Source: Thuidium tamariscinum
Taxonomy: Eukaryota; Streptophyta; Bryopsida; Hypnales; Thuidiaceae
Direction: 5' to 3'
Length of the DNA: 64,000 nucleotides
Assembly (NCBI GenBank): GCA_947034885.2
Contig: OX344753.2
Location: 16,926,001-16,990,000, forward strand
The number at the start of each line of letters is the position of its first letter. The first letter of the stretch is position 1. Shown here one piece after another: positions 9,756-21,081 of this stretch. Below the pieces are notes generated by a model. That model was not told the origin of the DNA and made no database searches. It was given only the letters and a program-made list of their open reading frames with translations. Both the position numbers and the translations under genes were made by a program.

Positions 9756-10665
9756 TTGTACATGAAAAAAAAAGGAGTATTTGGTACGGACCTCTTACCT
9801 TTTATGCAAAATGCTTTACCATTTTGGAGTTTTCCATGGATTGCCCCCTCTTTGCAAGCAATCCACGCATCCACTTCTCGTAACCACGCCATTCCCAATA
9901 TGACATCATACCGGGCTCCATTCCAAACCTCAAAATCCGCAGTGGTATGTACTCCTTGGATGCTAATAGGAACATTGATTAATCGGTGATCAATCGAGCT
10001 AGATTGATTATTGGACAACAACACCGAACAATGCTTAGTAGGGACTAGAGGAAGTCCTAATTTTTTTGCAAAATTGGCTGATATCATGTTATGTGTTGAT
10101 CCAGAATCAATCAAAATCATGGAAGAAAAGGAAGAGTTTACAAAACCCTTAATTTGAACCACCGTTGATTCCCGCTCCACCTCCATATTCATCACAGTTA
10201 TAGAGACCTGAATTGTTTCATTATCTTCATTTTGTACCTCTTCTTCCCCTGCATCTACTTCCATAGCATCCGCATGACGCTTATTTTTTGGGCATTTCCA
10301 TTTTTGATGTCCCGGTTGATGGAAATTGAAACATAGATTCTTCTGACGATGCTCCTCAATCTCTGTGTCACTTAGCCGAGAAGCATTGAAACCCTTTTTT
10401 CCATTTTGTGTAATCTTAGAAAACCTATCCGACTTTGAAAATTTAGATGTTTGGTTTTGGAAACTAGTTCCAATTGACCTCTTACCAAAACGATCAAGAC
10501 CCCCTTCCAACTCAAAATTAAGGGCTAAGCGAAAATCTTCACTCAAGGAACTAGGAGTATAAAGATTGACCTTGTATTTGATAGACTCCCTCAAGTGTTC
10601 AACAAAAAACTCAACCCTATCATTCTTCGTCCAAGAAGGAAAATATGCCACATGCTCATCAAACT
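9752..10665 (-). pseudogene. gag C-terminus, zinc knuckle and protease
   Basis: Open frame from about 10651. Counting from the Met there, a CCHC knuckle spans residues 107-120 (CFNFHQPGHQKWKC), but the second Cys is Phe110, so zinc binding should be lost. The retropepsin active site is IDSGSTHNMI at 181-190 (Asp182), and the flap-side motif YDVILGMAWL follows. The 5' border is a one-base frameshift against the upstream gag frame near 10666-10680. Protease would cut the polyprotein. Confidence 0.85.
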
Positions 10666-11481
10666 TTAACTTAAATTGGTAACAGACATGCTACCTTGTC
10701 TAAGCCTATACATGTTTTGATGCATAGATGAGTTGAAATTCCCTAGGAGAAATTGTTGAAGAAACAATTCCTTAAATAACTTCCAGGTTTCAATACGACC
10801 CAAACCCCGGTTCTCACGATCTTTCTTCAATGTGTCAAACCAAACACGAGCCTCGTTTTTTAAAAGAACAACAACCGCCTTGATCTTGTCCTTTTCTGTA
10901 TATCTACTAGTGAAAAGATCTTCAACAATAGATACAAAAGAATTTACCTCTTCAGGCTTAACGTTCCGTCCTCCAAAACTAGGTCGATAAGCAAGGTTTT
11001 TAACATCACTCATGACATCAACATATGATTGCTTCTCTTTATATCGTCGCTCACGAGATAGAGATTTACGATGATACCTAGACGGTGGACTTAGGGAAAC
11101 ATGGTCATCAGAAGATGATGATGATGAATTAGAAGAAGAGGGTGAAGGAAAACATCTCCTATGTGGTTGATGGCTCCTTCTTCTAGATCTTGATTTCTCA
11201 CTCCAGCTCCTCCTTCTTGAAGATGGGGATTTAGACCTCCCACGCCCACTCTTCCTTCTTGAAGATGGAGACTTAGATCTCCCATGCCGGCTCCTCCTTG
11301 AAGTTAGAGATTTTGATCTCCCTCTCCTTGAATTGCTAATACCACCGTTTTGACCAATAACTCCTCCATCTCCATCAGCACCTCCAATACCACCTTTGGC
11401 CTCTCTTTCCACTCTTAAAGCATTAGCAACAGCTATGTGTATTGCTTCTACAACACTCTCAGACAAACTTGCTTCCTCCAT
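10666..11481 (-). pseudogene. gag N-terminus with arginine/serine repeats
   Basis: First ATG at 11481 (the frame is open back to 11490). Residues about 50-107 are an Arg/Ser-rich stretch with repeated GRSKSPSSRR units (11160-11331), followed by a poly-Ser run and Asp-Asp-His. The retrotransposon gag fold follows (EARVWFDTLKKD, TWKLFKELFLQQF). The RS stretch resembles SR splicing factors and is unusual for a gypsy gag; its DNA is a short tandem repeat, so expansion by slippage is possible. The leader and PBS that should precede gag are missing. Confidence 0.8.
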
Positions 11482-11490
11482 AGTAATCAA

Positions 11491-11760
11491 ATCCAGTGCT
11501 CCCTTGAATTATCCAAGCCACCGGTTTACTTCAGTGCTCCCTTGAACTCATCCAAACCACCAGTCCACCCTAGTGTTCCCTTGAATTATCCAAGCCACCA
11601 GTTTACTTCAGTGCTCCCTTGAACTCATCCAAACCACCGATCCACTCAGTGCTCCCTTGAATTATTCAAGCCACCCATTCACTCCAGTGCTCCCTTAGAC
11701 TCATCTGAGCCACCGGTCCATCCTAGTGCTCCTTTGGATTATCTAAGCCACCAATTCATT
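11491..11760. repeat. ~33-bp minisatellite in the LTR
   Basis: About eight imperfect units of AGTGCTCCCTTGAATTATCC followed by AAGCCACC and a short spacer. The 3' LTR carries about six (6476-6660). The copy-number difference arose after insertion, because the LTRs start identical. Confidence 0.8.
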
Positions 11761-11895
11761 CCAGTTAGAGTTGTTCTACTCCATTGCACACGTCTGGAAT
11801 GTAATCTTTACCTTTGTGCTTACACACTAGCCATACAAAATATGGTTAGTACCTTCATCCAACATCCATCCACATACCCTTCAAGGTACCTTATA
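11491..11895 (-). repeat. truncated 5' LTR
   Basis: Matches 6474-6801 of the 3' LTR plus an extra run of minisatellite units. The counterpart of 6193-6473 (281 bp), the primer-binding site and the leader are absent, and ATCCAGTGCTCCC joins almost directly to gag. Its outer end (TTATA) is followed at once by the target duplication GCGGT. Confidence 0.85.
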
Positions 11896-11900
11896 GCGGT

Positions 11901-13312
11901 GTTAGTATGTAATAATGAAATGTGAGCATGTAAGCCTTAAGCATATATATGACTAGATTTACTCAGTACAACTATTGAAGGAGCTTATAGCATAAATACC
12001 TATAAAATAGGTATCTATTATCTAGTAGTATTATATATTTATGTGTGTGTATATGTATATTTGTGTGTGTGTGTGTGTGTGTTTAAATAGATATAGAATT
12101 TTTTTTTGCTAAAGAAGATAATTTTATTTGGAGAAATAGATTTATTTCAAATTCATGCAATTTGACCTAATGGTGCCCAAAAAATGCCAATAGGTGGGTG
12201 ATCCTTTCTTCATATGGGAGATATTGTTGTTCATATTCTTTTGTGGGAAAACAAATGAATGTTGAAGGGTATTTTTAAAAAAATAAATTATATACAACAA
12301 AACTACAAAAAAGAATTGAATTTTTATAGAATAATTTTTTTACTTGGATGCTTGAATAAGCTTCAATGGTTTACAACAAAGTGCTCTCATAATAAACACC
12401 ATCAAGGAAAGTTCCTAGACGATGGCTTAAGCTTAAGAAATGAATACCTTTGAGAGCTCAACCTACCTTTCTGAATGGTATGCCTATTGTACTATACCAA
12501 TTGTACTATGCAAAGTTAAATTTTCAATCAAACTGAACATGAGAATCATGTAATAAAGGATAGAAAGATTGAAAGATAAAAACATATAAAAAGATTCATG
12601 TTTGTTCCTCAAAGCAATTATTCAAATTATAATGTATTTTAGATGTAAAGAAATCTAGCCATTCTACAATCAGTCTCAAAATTGAGGATCAGGATATTGA
12701 ATAAGATAACTTGACTTAATTCTAATCCCTTCCTAAATCCAACCCCTACAGATTCTTACCTAAATTATATATCTTCTATCCATGAAAGCCTAAGCTTATT
12801 ATTGAACATTTCTATTATCAAAAATTCAATATTTATTCGTCGAATATGTGAAAAAATGCATATTAAAAAGGAAACCAAAAATTGTGTGTTGACTTCTAAT
12901 AAGATTCAATAAAAAAAAATAGGCAATTTAGCCACTAGGAACAATGCTCAATTGCTTATTGAGATGCATTTAGGAGTATGTATACTATTTGATTGTCAAA
13001 TTGTAGTATTTAGATTGTACAATAACTTACTGCCTTTAGTTTCTTAGATCAAAAATTAGAAATTACTTTGAAAATTGCCAAAATAGTTCCTTTTCAAAAT
13101 AGATTTGTAAATGAAAATTCAACCACTTTATAGATTTAACAACTATAGGATCTTATTCTTGATGGATACAAGGGCCTTGCTAAAGCAAATTTGGATCTAA
13201 AAGTAATTTATGTGTGAGATATGACCAAATAAAGAGCTACATAATGTTATTTTTAAGATTGCTTGAGCTTTTGAAGATGTAGCTTCATTAGACTTTTGAG
13301 CCTCATATAGGA
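11901..13312. other. AT-rich intergenic DNA, no gene seen
   Basis: Holds a TATGTGTG/GTGTGT microsatellite at about 12038-12082. No ORF shows recognisable content. Confidence 0.6.
12038..12082. repeat. (GT)n/(TATG)n microsatellite
   Basis: Alternating GT/TATG steps end in a run of about ten GT units. Confidence 0.8.
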
Positions 13313-15295
13313 GAGGGCTCTAAACAATGTCGGCATTTTTCAATTGTCCAGGACAAGATTGTAAAATGGATACCTAATTGTGGGAAAATGGCCTCTTAAT
13401 TATATCAGAGCACGATAAGATTTGGTTTATACTTCTTCAATGGATGGTTTAAGAGCCACAATGGGTTCTTTCCTAACTAAGTGGATAGGTGTCTACAAAT
13501 TTTATTCAAAATAAGAATTGGTGGTCCAACTACCTTCTTACAAATGTTAAAAAATCTGAAATAATGATTGCTTCAAGCATTCATTTTAGTTTTAGAGAGG
13601 GTCACATTTAGAAACCATCTCTATTACTTTTTGCATGTTGCAATGCTAGTTTTTGAAGAGAACCATATTTTTTTTTAAACTAAGCATGTGTGGGTTTCCA
13701 AGGCCTACAAATCACAAATAGGGCCCTATGCCAAATTTTGTTTGAAAATTCATAAGTAATTCATAAAAGCTTCTAAAATTATGAAACGACTTGTGTTAGA
13801 TTCCTCATTTATTTTTCTTTGATTGAAAAATGAGCAAAAAGTATTACCATCTAAAAAAATACATGTTAAAGGCGGACCAACCTTTAAATGAGCAATTTCT
13901 AAGTTTCTTACTTTATATAACTCAAATTCTATTTTGCGGAAAGAGCTAAAGCCTTCATGTTTGTGTAGAGCCTCAAATTAGAAAGAAGTATGCAATTTTT
14001 GAAGCAAAATAATATTGAGCTCCACTTGCCTGAATTCAAGGTCACAAAAACCAAACACTACATAACTGTTGGATTTGTAGGAATGAGATTCCTTAGAATA
14101 TCATTTCATTTTCTAATCTTGAAGAATGTATGGTAGGAGGTTTATAAACTGTGCAAGCTTTTGCACTTGCCCAGTAGGAGGGTCTGAAATGGATAGCTGA
14201 TTGTGAGAAAATGAATTGTGAATTATATTGAAAAATGCTAAGATTTGATTTTTAGTATTGGAATGGATGGTTTCAAAGTTATAGAAGTTCAATCCTAACT
14301 AAGTGGGCAGGTGTTTACTGATTTTATTCAAAATTAAAAATGGTTGTTGAACTACCTTCTTTCAAGTGTTAAAAAAATCTGAAATAATGATTAATTAAAG
14401 GATTCATTTCAGTTTTTGAAAGGGACACATTTAGAAACCATTTCTAGTGCTTTTCACATGTTGCATTACTAGTTTTTGAATCAAGCCAGATTTTTTTTGA
14501 AACTAGGCATGTATGAATTTTCAAGGTCTACTGATTACAAATAAGGTCCTATGGCAGATTGTGTTTGAAAATTCATAACTAATTCAATAATGTTTAAAAA
14601 AATATGAAACAACTTGTGTTATATTCTTCATCTATTTTTCCTTGACTGAAAAATAAACTAAAAATGTTTTCATCCAAAGACATACACAGAAAAGGCAGAT
14701 CAATTCTTAAATGAGTGGTTTCCGAGCCTCCTACCATAATGAAGAAAAAAAATCAGTTGGATATGGAAGAGGGTTCTAAAACAGAGTGGGCATTTTCAAC
14801 CATCCAATAGGGGCTCTAAAATGGACATGTGAACTTTGGTTCATTCCTAACTAAGTGGCTAGGTGTCTACTAATTAATTCAAAATAAGTATTCATTGATC
14901 AACTACCTTCTTACAAGTATTGAAAAATCTGAAATAATGATTAAATCGAGCATTCATTTCAGATTTAGAAAAGGACACTTTTAGAAACCATTTCAATTAC
15001 TTTACACATGTTGTAATGCTAGTTTTTGAAGAAGGCTTGATTTTTTTTTTAAACTATGCATGGATGGATTTCCAAGGGCCTATGATCATAGATAGGAACC
15101 TACACTAGATTGTGTTCAAAAATTCATAACTAATTTAATAATGCTTCAAAAAATATGAAACAACTTGTGTTATATTCTTCATCTATTTTTCTTTGACTGG
15201 AAAATAAGCTAAAAATATTTCCATCTCAAGAAGTACATGAAAAAGGCACATCGACGCTTAGATGATTGCTTTTTGAGCCTCTTACCTTACTTCAC
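13313..15295. repeat. three diverged direct copies of a 550-800-bp unit
   Basis: Units run roughly 13313-13925, 14147-14740 and 14769-15290. Shared landmarks in order: GAGGG(T)TCTAAA, TTCCTAACTAAGTGG, GGTGTCTAC, CTGAAATAATGATT, ATTTAGAAACCAT, TGCTAGTTTTTGAA and GAAACAACTTGTGTTA. Divergence is high with many indels, so the array is old. No coding potential. Confidence 0.65.
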
Positions 15296-15349
15296 TTTGG
15301 ATGCCTCAAATACCAAGAAAAATGTCATATTTCAATGAGCCATATAATA

Positions 15350-15425
15350 CTCCTATCCCATGAAAAGCTTCCTAATTAGGCTAATTTACAGTCTTTGTAA
15401 GAAGATTTTAGTGGGACAGAGGGAG
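15350..15425. mobile_element. short Stowaway-like MITE (76 bp)
   Basis: Ends CTCCTATCCCATGAA and, at the right, GTGGGACAGAGGGAG, flanked by TA on both sides (15348-15349, 15426-15427). The CTCCCTC(T)GTCCC terminus and TA duplication are typical of Tc1/mariner-derived Stowaway elements. Confidence 0.6.
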
Positions 15426-15888
15426 TACAATTTTGAGCCGCTTTTGATTTAATATGCATAAGTGCACAATGTTGTCTAGTCAATATGGCACAAGAGTTGG
15501 TCCATCAATTCCTTTTATTCCATTTAATTGGCTTGGAGATGGGTGCCATATTATCAAGTTACTTCTTTTCATTTCTTGTAAAGTGTCAAAGTGTCAATAT
15601 TTCATTTTATTGTGGAGTTCCAAATCTCAACATTCATTCATATATTGGATATAAAATATCATATTAGCACATAATACATACTCAAATACATATCTATCAT
15701 TCTATTTTCATCCATTATTTGATGATTTCATCTACTATTTAAAAAAATTGAAGTTTATTGGCAATTTCATCCAAAATTTTATTGTTTTTTTTCCTATAGG
15801 CTTGGTGCCATGCCAAAAAATTTGGTGCAATTTTGCACCAAATCGCCATAAAAAAACATCTTGCATATCATGAGGCATGCATAACATT

Positions 15889-16307
15889 CCATTAGAAAAG
15901 AATTGAACCCAAAAAGAGGCCTCGAGTTTTTTTACCAATTGTACTACTAATTGCATGTAATTGCATGAGTATGAGAGCAATCATACGTGGCATTACACCC
16001 ACCACTTGGCATGTGCTCCATCCTTCATGAGGAAACCATCATGAGATTTATGATATCTTGAAGTTATATTGGGTAATGATGATGAATTTTTGAGTTCATA
16101 ATGCATTTCTTGGCCAATTAGTGAATTTAGAAGGCTCTTACCACCCACTAATTCATGAGATCATAGGGATGGATTGAGTAATGATGATTAATTTTTGAAT
16201 TCATCATAGAATTCTTGGCCTAATTAGTAAGTTGTGAAGGCTATTCCCACTTAAATTTTTGCATTAGAAAGCGGCCTCTTTTTGGGTTCAAGTCTTTTCT
16301 AATGAGT
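15889..16307. repeat. inverted repeat with ~33-bp arms
   Basis: CATTAGAAAAGAATTGAACC at about 15890, continuing CAAAAAGAGGCC, returns in reverse complement at 16274-16305 with one mismatch. The roughly 350-bp spacer contains two direct copies of a TAATGATGATGAATTTTTGA stretch (about 16073 and 16176). Probably a foldback or TIR element. Confidence 0.5.
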
Positions 16308-16590
16308 AGCAGCCTGTCACATTGCCTCCTAGCGGATGAAATGGTGTGGAATATTTCACACCATTCAGTAACTAAAGTTGCAAACTTCAAGAAATGTCAG
16401 ATGAAATTAGGTGATGGGGACTTCACAAAGGAAAAGGCAATCCTTCTATGGGCTACTAAATGTTATGCATAACATTCAGTAGCAAGAAGAGACTCTGCCT
16501 TTTCCAGGCAGGTAGAGTCATCCACGAATTCTAAGCTGAAATTCTGACGGGTTCCTTCTTTGCCTTGCTACTGAATAAAAATTATTGATT

Positions 16591-16612
16591 TGGTGTGGAA
16601 TATTCCACACCA
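16591..16612. repeat. 22-bp perfect palindrome
   Basis: TGGTGTGGAAT and its exact reverse complement, without spacer. A second near-palindromic copy (one mismatch) lies at 16341-16364. No gene begins nearby. Confidence 0.7.
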
Positions 16613-19600
16613 TTCCGTCCTTGGGAAGGCAGTCCTGCAGAGTGCTACCGAATATTATGTGTGGGTTTGCCAGCAAAGTAGTGTTGATATTTGTGATATT
16701 CCTGTTCAAACTCTGGTTCAGCCCACACCACTCATTCATGGGGAACAATTGCTCATCCTACTGTTACATCCCAATTCCCCATACTCGAGCATCTCAAAAG
16801 TTTTCAATTTGCTGCTCCCTAATGTAACCAGCCCTTTTTTTTTTACTTTTTTGAGAAAGTGCCAAGATGGCGATCACTTCAAATTTGGGGAAGCATTGTA
16901 TTTCTACATCCATCTGTCTTTTGGACTTGAAAAAAAATTTCCATCATATTCATACATTTTTTCATCCAAATTTGACAACTTCATCCATATTTTAAAGATA
17001 ATTGGAAAATTTATGGCAAAAGAAGATTACTTTTATCTAGCGAAAAAAAGACATTTATTTTGAAATGATACAATTTGGCCCCTTTGGTGCCGGAAAAAAG
17101 GGCTAAATGTAAGTAAACTATTAATTACACCTAAGGTAAGAGGTCCTTGAATGGAGCATCTAAGGGCTGAAACTCAATTTAGGAGAAGTGAAACATCTTC
17201 AAGTAATTTTCGGTAAACTCTCCTTAAAAGACAAGTAGAAGTGACATTTAAACTAAGTTGTTTCATATCTTTTGGAGCATTGCGGAATTAGTTATAAAAA
17301 TTTGAAGTTAAAGTGCAATAGGACTCTAAAATAGAGCACTTCCTAAAATGTACATAGTTTATACATTGTTGATGGCTATTGAAAAGGAACATGTACAAAC
17401 GATGTACATTTAAGGAGGATGTTCTATTATAGAATCTACATGCTTTTAGAACCTCCTACCTTAGAATTTATGAATTCACTTCTCCCTAGCTATATGACAT
17501 AATTGATAGTATGTAGGAAATAGTGAGATTTAATCCTAAAGGTCATCTCCAATTGTAACAATGGTATTAGAGGAAGGTTTAATGAAGAATAATACATAAG
17601 AAACACAACACAAAATCCCATTGGACCCTAGTTTTGGTGTTTTAAGGAGTTTCGTCTTGTGTTTTTCTCAAACTCTAGCTCTTGGTTCCACATTGTACAT
17701 ATATTTACAATTGATACCAATAAACAACAATTTTTGCACATAGGTGAAGGAATATGAATCAAAATGCAAGCGATTACATAATTTTTGGAAGTCTTGTCAA
17801 TTAGTTACAAATATTCAAACTTACTAATGCAATGTATAGGATGTTAACAGTGTAATGTAGATGATGCCAAAATCCATATAATGTACATTAAAAATGACAC
17901 GAGTAGTATCAAAATTTGTCATAGAAAAAAAATTAAATGTACCCAAAATTGACCAACTGTAAAGTTGTTGTATCCAAAATACTAGAAATGAAATTGCTCA
18001 CAATCCAAAATATGGCCCATAACTCCACCTTACACATGTCTTTCCAATACTTACCATTTGGAGTATCTTTCGTATTCAATTTTCATTCAAAAGTAGAGAT
18101 TGGTTTTCATGAATGGTTGATTTTAGGTTTAGTTTTTTGATGATATTGACAATGATGATGGATTTTTTTGAAATTTTTTTGAATTTTTTGGATGAATTAT
18201 ATGCATCATGAACTCTACTCTTTGAACACAAAAGTTGAATTTAAAAATGCATTATAAAATTGTAAAATATAAATTGTACACATTGCCCAATTCAACAAAT
18301 ATTTTAAATGCAAAGGCATTTAGATATAGCAATGGTCTATTTTGCAACCTATATTCTCTTTACAATGGCTAATGCAGTCCCATGCTCTTAGTTCCAAGGA
18401 AAAACTCAAATTTTGTGAGAACCAACATCATTTGAGTGTTTATTAAATTGTTAATATTTTAAATTCTATAAACGTGAATTTCCTTCAATTTTTGTATACA
18501 AAAATAAAAAATGATGTATACCAACATGCTAAGGTACAAAAAGTATTTTTTTGAGTTTTAAGAAAAAATTGCCAAAAGATAAAGTAAAGCCAAATTATGT
18601 TGAACAAAACCAAGTTTTTGACAAAGCAAACTTTGAAATTAATTTTCTTTCAAATCACAACTAACTTTTTCTTCAAGCTTGCATGGTAATGTGTCATATG
18701 TTGTGCTCTACAACTTTCATGTGTGCACTTTTGGATTTTATCCATTGATGGTTGTTTGAATGAAAATGTTTCACATTTGTATTTAGTTTCATCAGTCACT
18801 ATAATCAAAAAAATGAAATTGGTTGTCACAAATGGAACCTTTAAGAAATAATTTTTGAACTTTTTTGAATTTAGACAATTCAAAGGTGCATCTATATGAC
18901 ATTTTAAAATTTCTTAAATTCTTGACTTTTAAAATCCAAAAAATATCTAAAAGAATATTTGGGAAAGAAGGAGAGTTGTGGGGAATTTTTTTTCCCACAA
19001 GAATAATGAAACTTTTAATTATAACATTGGTTCCATTTGTACACATCAAGCTTAAAGAATGTTTTTTTGATGGTCCTATCTTTGTAGAATCTTTGATCTA
19101 GTACAACCAGCCTTAAAACTATTCTTTAAATATTGAGTTTCTTATTAGAGACAACCAATTGTATCCTCATAAATCTTAAATATGAATCTTGAAGATCAAA
19201 GGGTGCACATCTTTCTATGGGAAAATTGAGAGACTTTATTAGACTTTTGTGTTGAATCAATTGAAACCCCTTTGTTCATGTATGAGTGGAATACTTGCAG
19301 TCAACAATTGATTATAACTCTAAACAATCTTCTGCATAAGATAGGGGCAACAATTTTTAGCTCAAAAGTGATAAATTTTTTATAGGAGAGTATTTGACAA
19401 GATATCACCAATTTCCTTTTTGCAATGAATGAAATTGTGTAATTGTTACAAAATGTACAAAGAATATTGTTCCATTTTGGATGAACATATTTGAATTTGA
19501 ATCAATAAATAATGAATTTTCATCTACATCTTGTGTATTTATCTATATGTACATATGTCAAAATTATCATGACCCTAATGAAGATCACCTTCTACATTGC

Positions 19601-20000
19601 CTTCCTCCAAACCATATAATTAGACAAAATTATATTCTACTTTAGGATTTTGTCATTCTAGTCCTCCAAATCTTTTACAATGATAGGGAAATGATGATTT
19701 TCTTTGCCCTCATACAGTAGGATAGATTAAAAATCTACCTTTATTTAAAGCCATTAATTTTTTTTTTTACTTCTTCTAGCAACTTCAAGGACTTTTTTTT
19801 AGTTTCAAATGTAGGGCGTTTCTATGGTTCAAAAACTTGAAATAATTTGTGGTCTTGTAATGTCTTCAAATCTCCCCTAATGAGATTCAAGGGATTTTTT
19901 TAACCATATTTTTTTCAAAAGAAATATAATTTTTTAGAGGGAATATTAGGTGGCATATTTTCCTATTTCACAAGATAAAATCATTCATTTGCTATATGTT
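16613..20000. other. AT-rich intergenic DNA, no gene seen
   Basis: Only short ORFs without family features, including a 157-codon open frame at 16590-17063 that ends in low-complexity Phe/Lys/Tyr-rich sequence. I see no exons that assemble into a known protein. Confidence 0.5.
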
Positions 20001-20199
20001 CACTATAAGAAATCCATGTTTTAGGTGACAGATTTTAGGTGACATCCAATGTAGCAACACATGTTTTTATGTCAACAATGATGTCCGTCGTAACATCTAG
20101 GATGTTACGGTAGACATCATCAATGGCATAAAAACATGTGTTGCTACATTGGATGTCACCTAAAATCCGTCATTTAAAACATGGATTTTTTTTATAGTT
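20001..20199. mobile_element. CACTA-type MITE forming a long hairpin (199 bp)
   Basis: Starts CACTATAAGAAATCCATG and ends as its reverse complement (AACTATAAAAAAAATCCATG). The 3-bp target duplication GTT is at 19998-20000 and 20200-20202. Each arm is about 95 bp (shared GGTGACATCCAATGTAGCAA) with a tiny loop near 20098. CACTA ends plus a 3-bp duplication fit the En/Spm superfamily. Confidence 0.8.
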
Positions 20200-20202
20200 G
20201 TT

Positions 20203-21078
20203 CTATGAACAATATTATTCTTTTTTATAGGAAAATTCATTTCTTTACGTTAATAATTTAAATTTCATCTTCATTTTTATACATTTGATCTATTTCCATA
20301 TGTATATTCAATTGCATCACTCCATGAAAGATCACTTTCTATATTGCTGAAACTCAATGAAAAAAAAAATCTTGCCCAAGTTTCATTTTGTAACAACCTT
20401 GTATGGCCTTGCACTAACTTTTTGCAAGCAAAATTTGCACCTACAACTTTCAAATTAGAAGAATCCCAATGGTGAACACCAAGATGCAATTTTGTCTTCA
20501 CAAGTACCCAATTTTTTTTTAATTAAAAAAATTAGAATATGTAATTTCTATAGAAATTAGAAGTACAACCAAATGTCCTTCCTTGTTCTGTGTTGTTGTT
20601 CCCATCACAAAGAACATGTTTCACAAATGTCATCACTCATAATTGCTTCCCTAGGGGCATGAAGGAAGAAAAAGAACCCAACAATAATCACGTACAGTGG
20701 AAACACCCAACACCTTCAAAATAAGGAATTTAGTATAGTTGGAGGCATCATTTTCTAAAAATGATATTTTTCTAGTATTAGCGAGTGAAAATCATGAATA
20801 TTTTTAAAAAAAATAGATTTTTCCGATATAGTATGTAATTTCTACAAATTCTCAAAGTATTGGCTCCTTAGACCTATGAAACTGTCCTATAGGTGCCCCC
20901 AAAACTGAACCCTGCAAAAATCAACACTCAGCTAACAAGATTTTTCTATGTGTCCTTTAGTTGTGTCAGCAAATTACAATCACACATGTGGCGAACACGT
21001 TAAGAGAGCTTCACTGACACATTTAGGTGAATCTACTATCCATTGCAAGGGATATGCACAAGAATGGATATTTTGCCC
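20203..21078. other. AT-rich intergenic DNA, no gene seen
   Basis: No repeat structure or coding exons recognised. A 74-codon minus-strand ORF at 20277-20501 has no family features. Confidence 0.5.
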
Positions 21079-21081
21079 TTA

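Larger units (their letters stand above)
6188..11900 (-). mobile_element. Ty3/gypsy chromodomain retrotransposon, decayed
   Basis: Read on the minus strand: truncated 5' LTR (11491-11895), gag, protease, RT, RNase H, integrase, chromodomain-like tail, PPT (6802-6818), 3' LTR (6193-6801). The 5-bp direct repeat GCGGT stands at both outer edges (6188-6192 and 11896-11900), a clean target-site duplication. RT before integrase identifies Ty3/gypsy; the C-terminal chromodomain-like segment points to the chromovirus branch. Coding decay includes one gag frameshift (near 10670), a frame change at the protease/RT border (9752-9770, next to a 9-base T run), three in-frame stops in pol (8607, 8190, 7926) and lost catalytic residues. 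The element cannot be autonomous. Confidence 0.9.

Noticed and set aside
9752..9770. Programmed frameshift between protease and RT
   Set aside because: The border lies beside a 9-base T run in an element already full of mutations. An indel is the simpler explanation without intact copies to compare.
16590..17063. 157-codon plus-strand ORF in AT-rich DNA
   Set aside because: No motifs, low-complexity second half, begins inside the 22-bp palindrome, and overlaps a similar ORF on the other strand.
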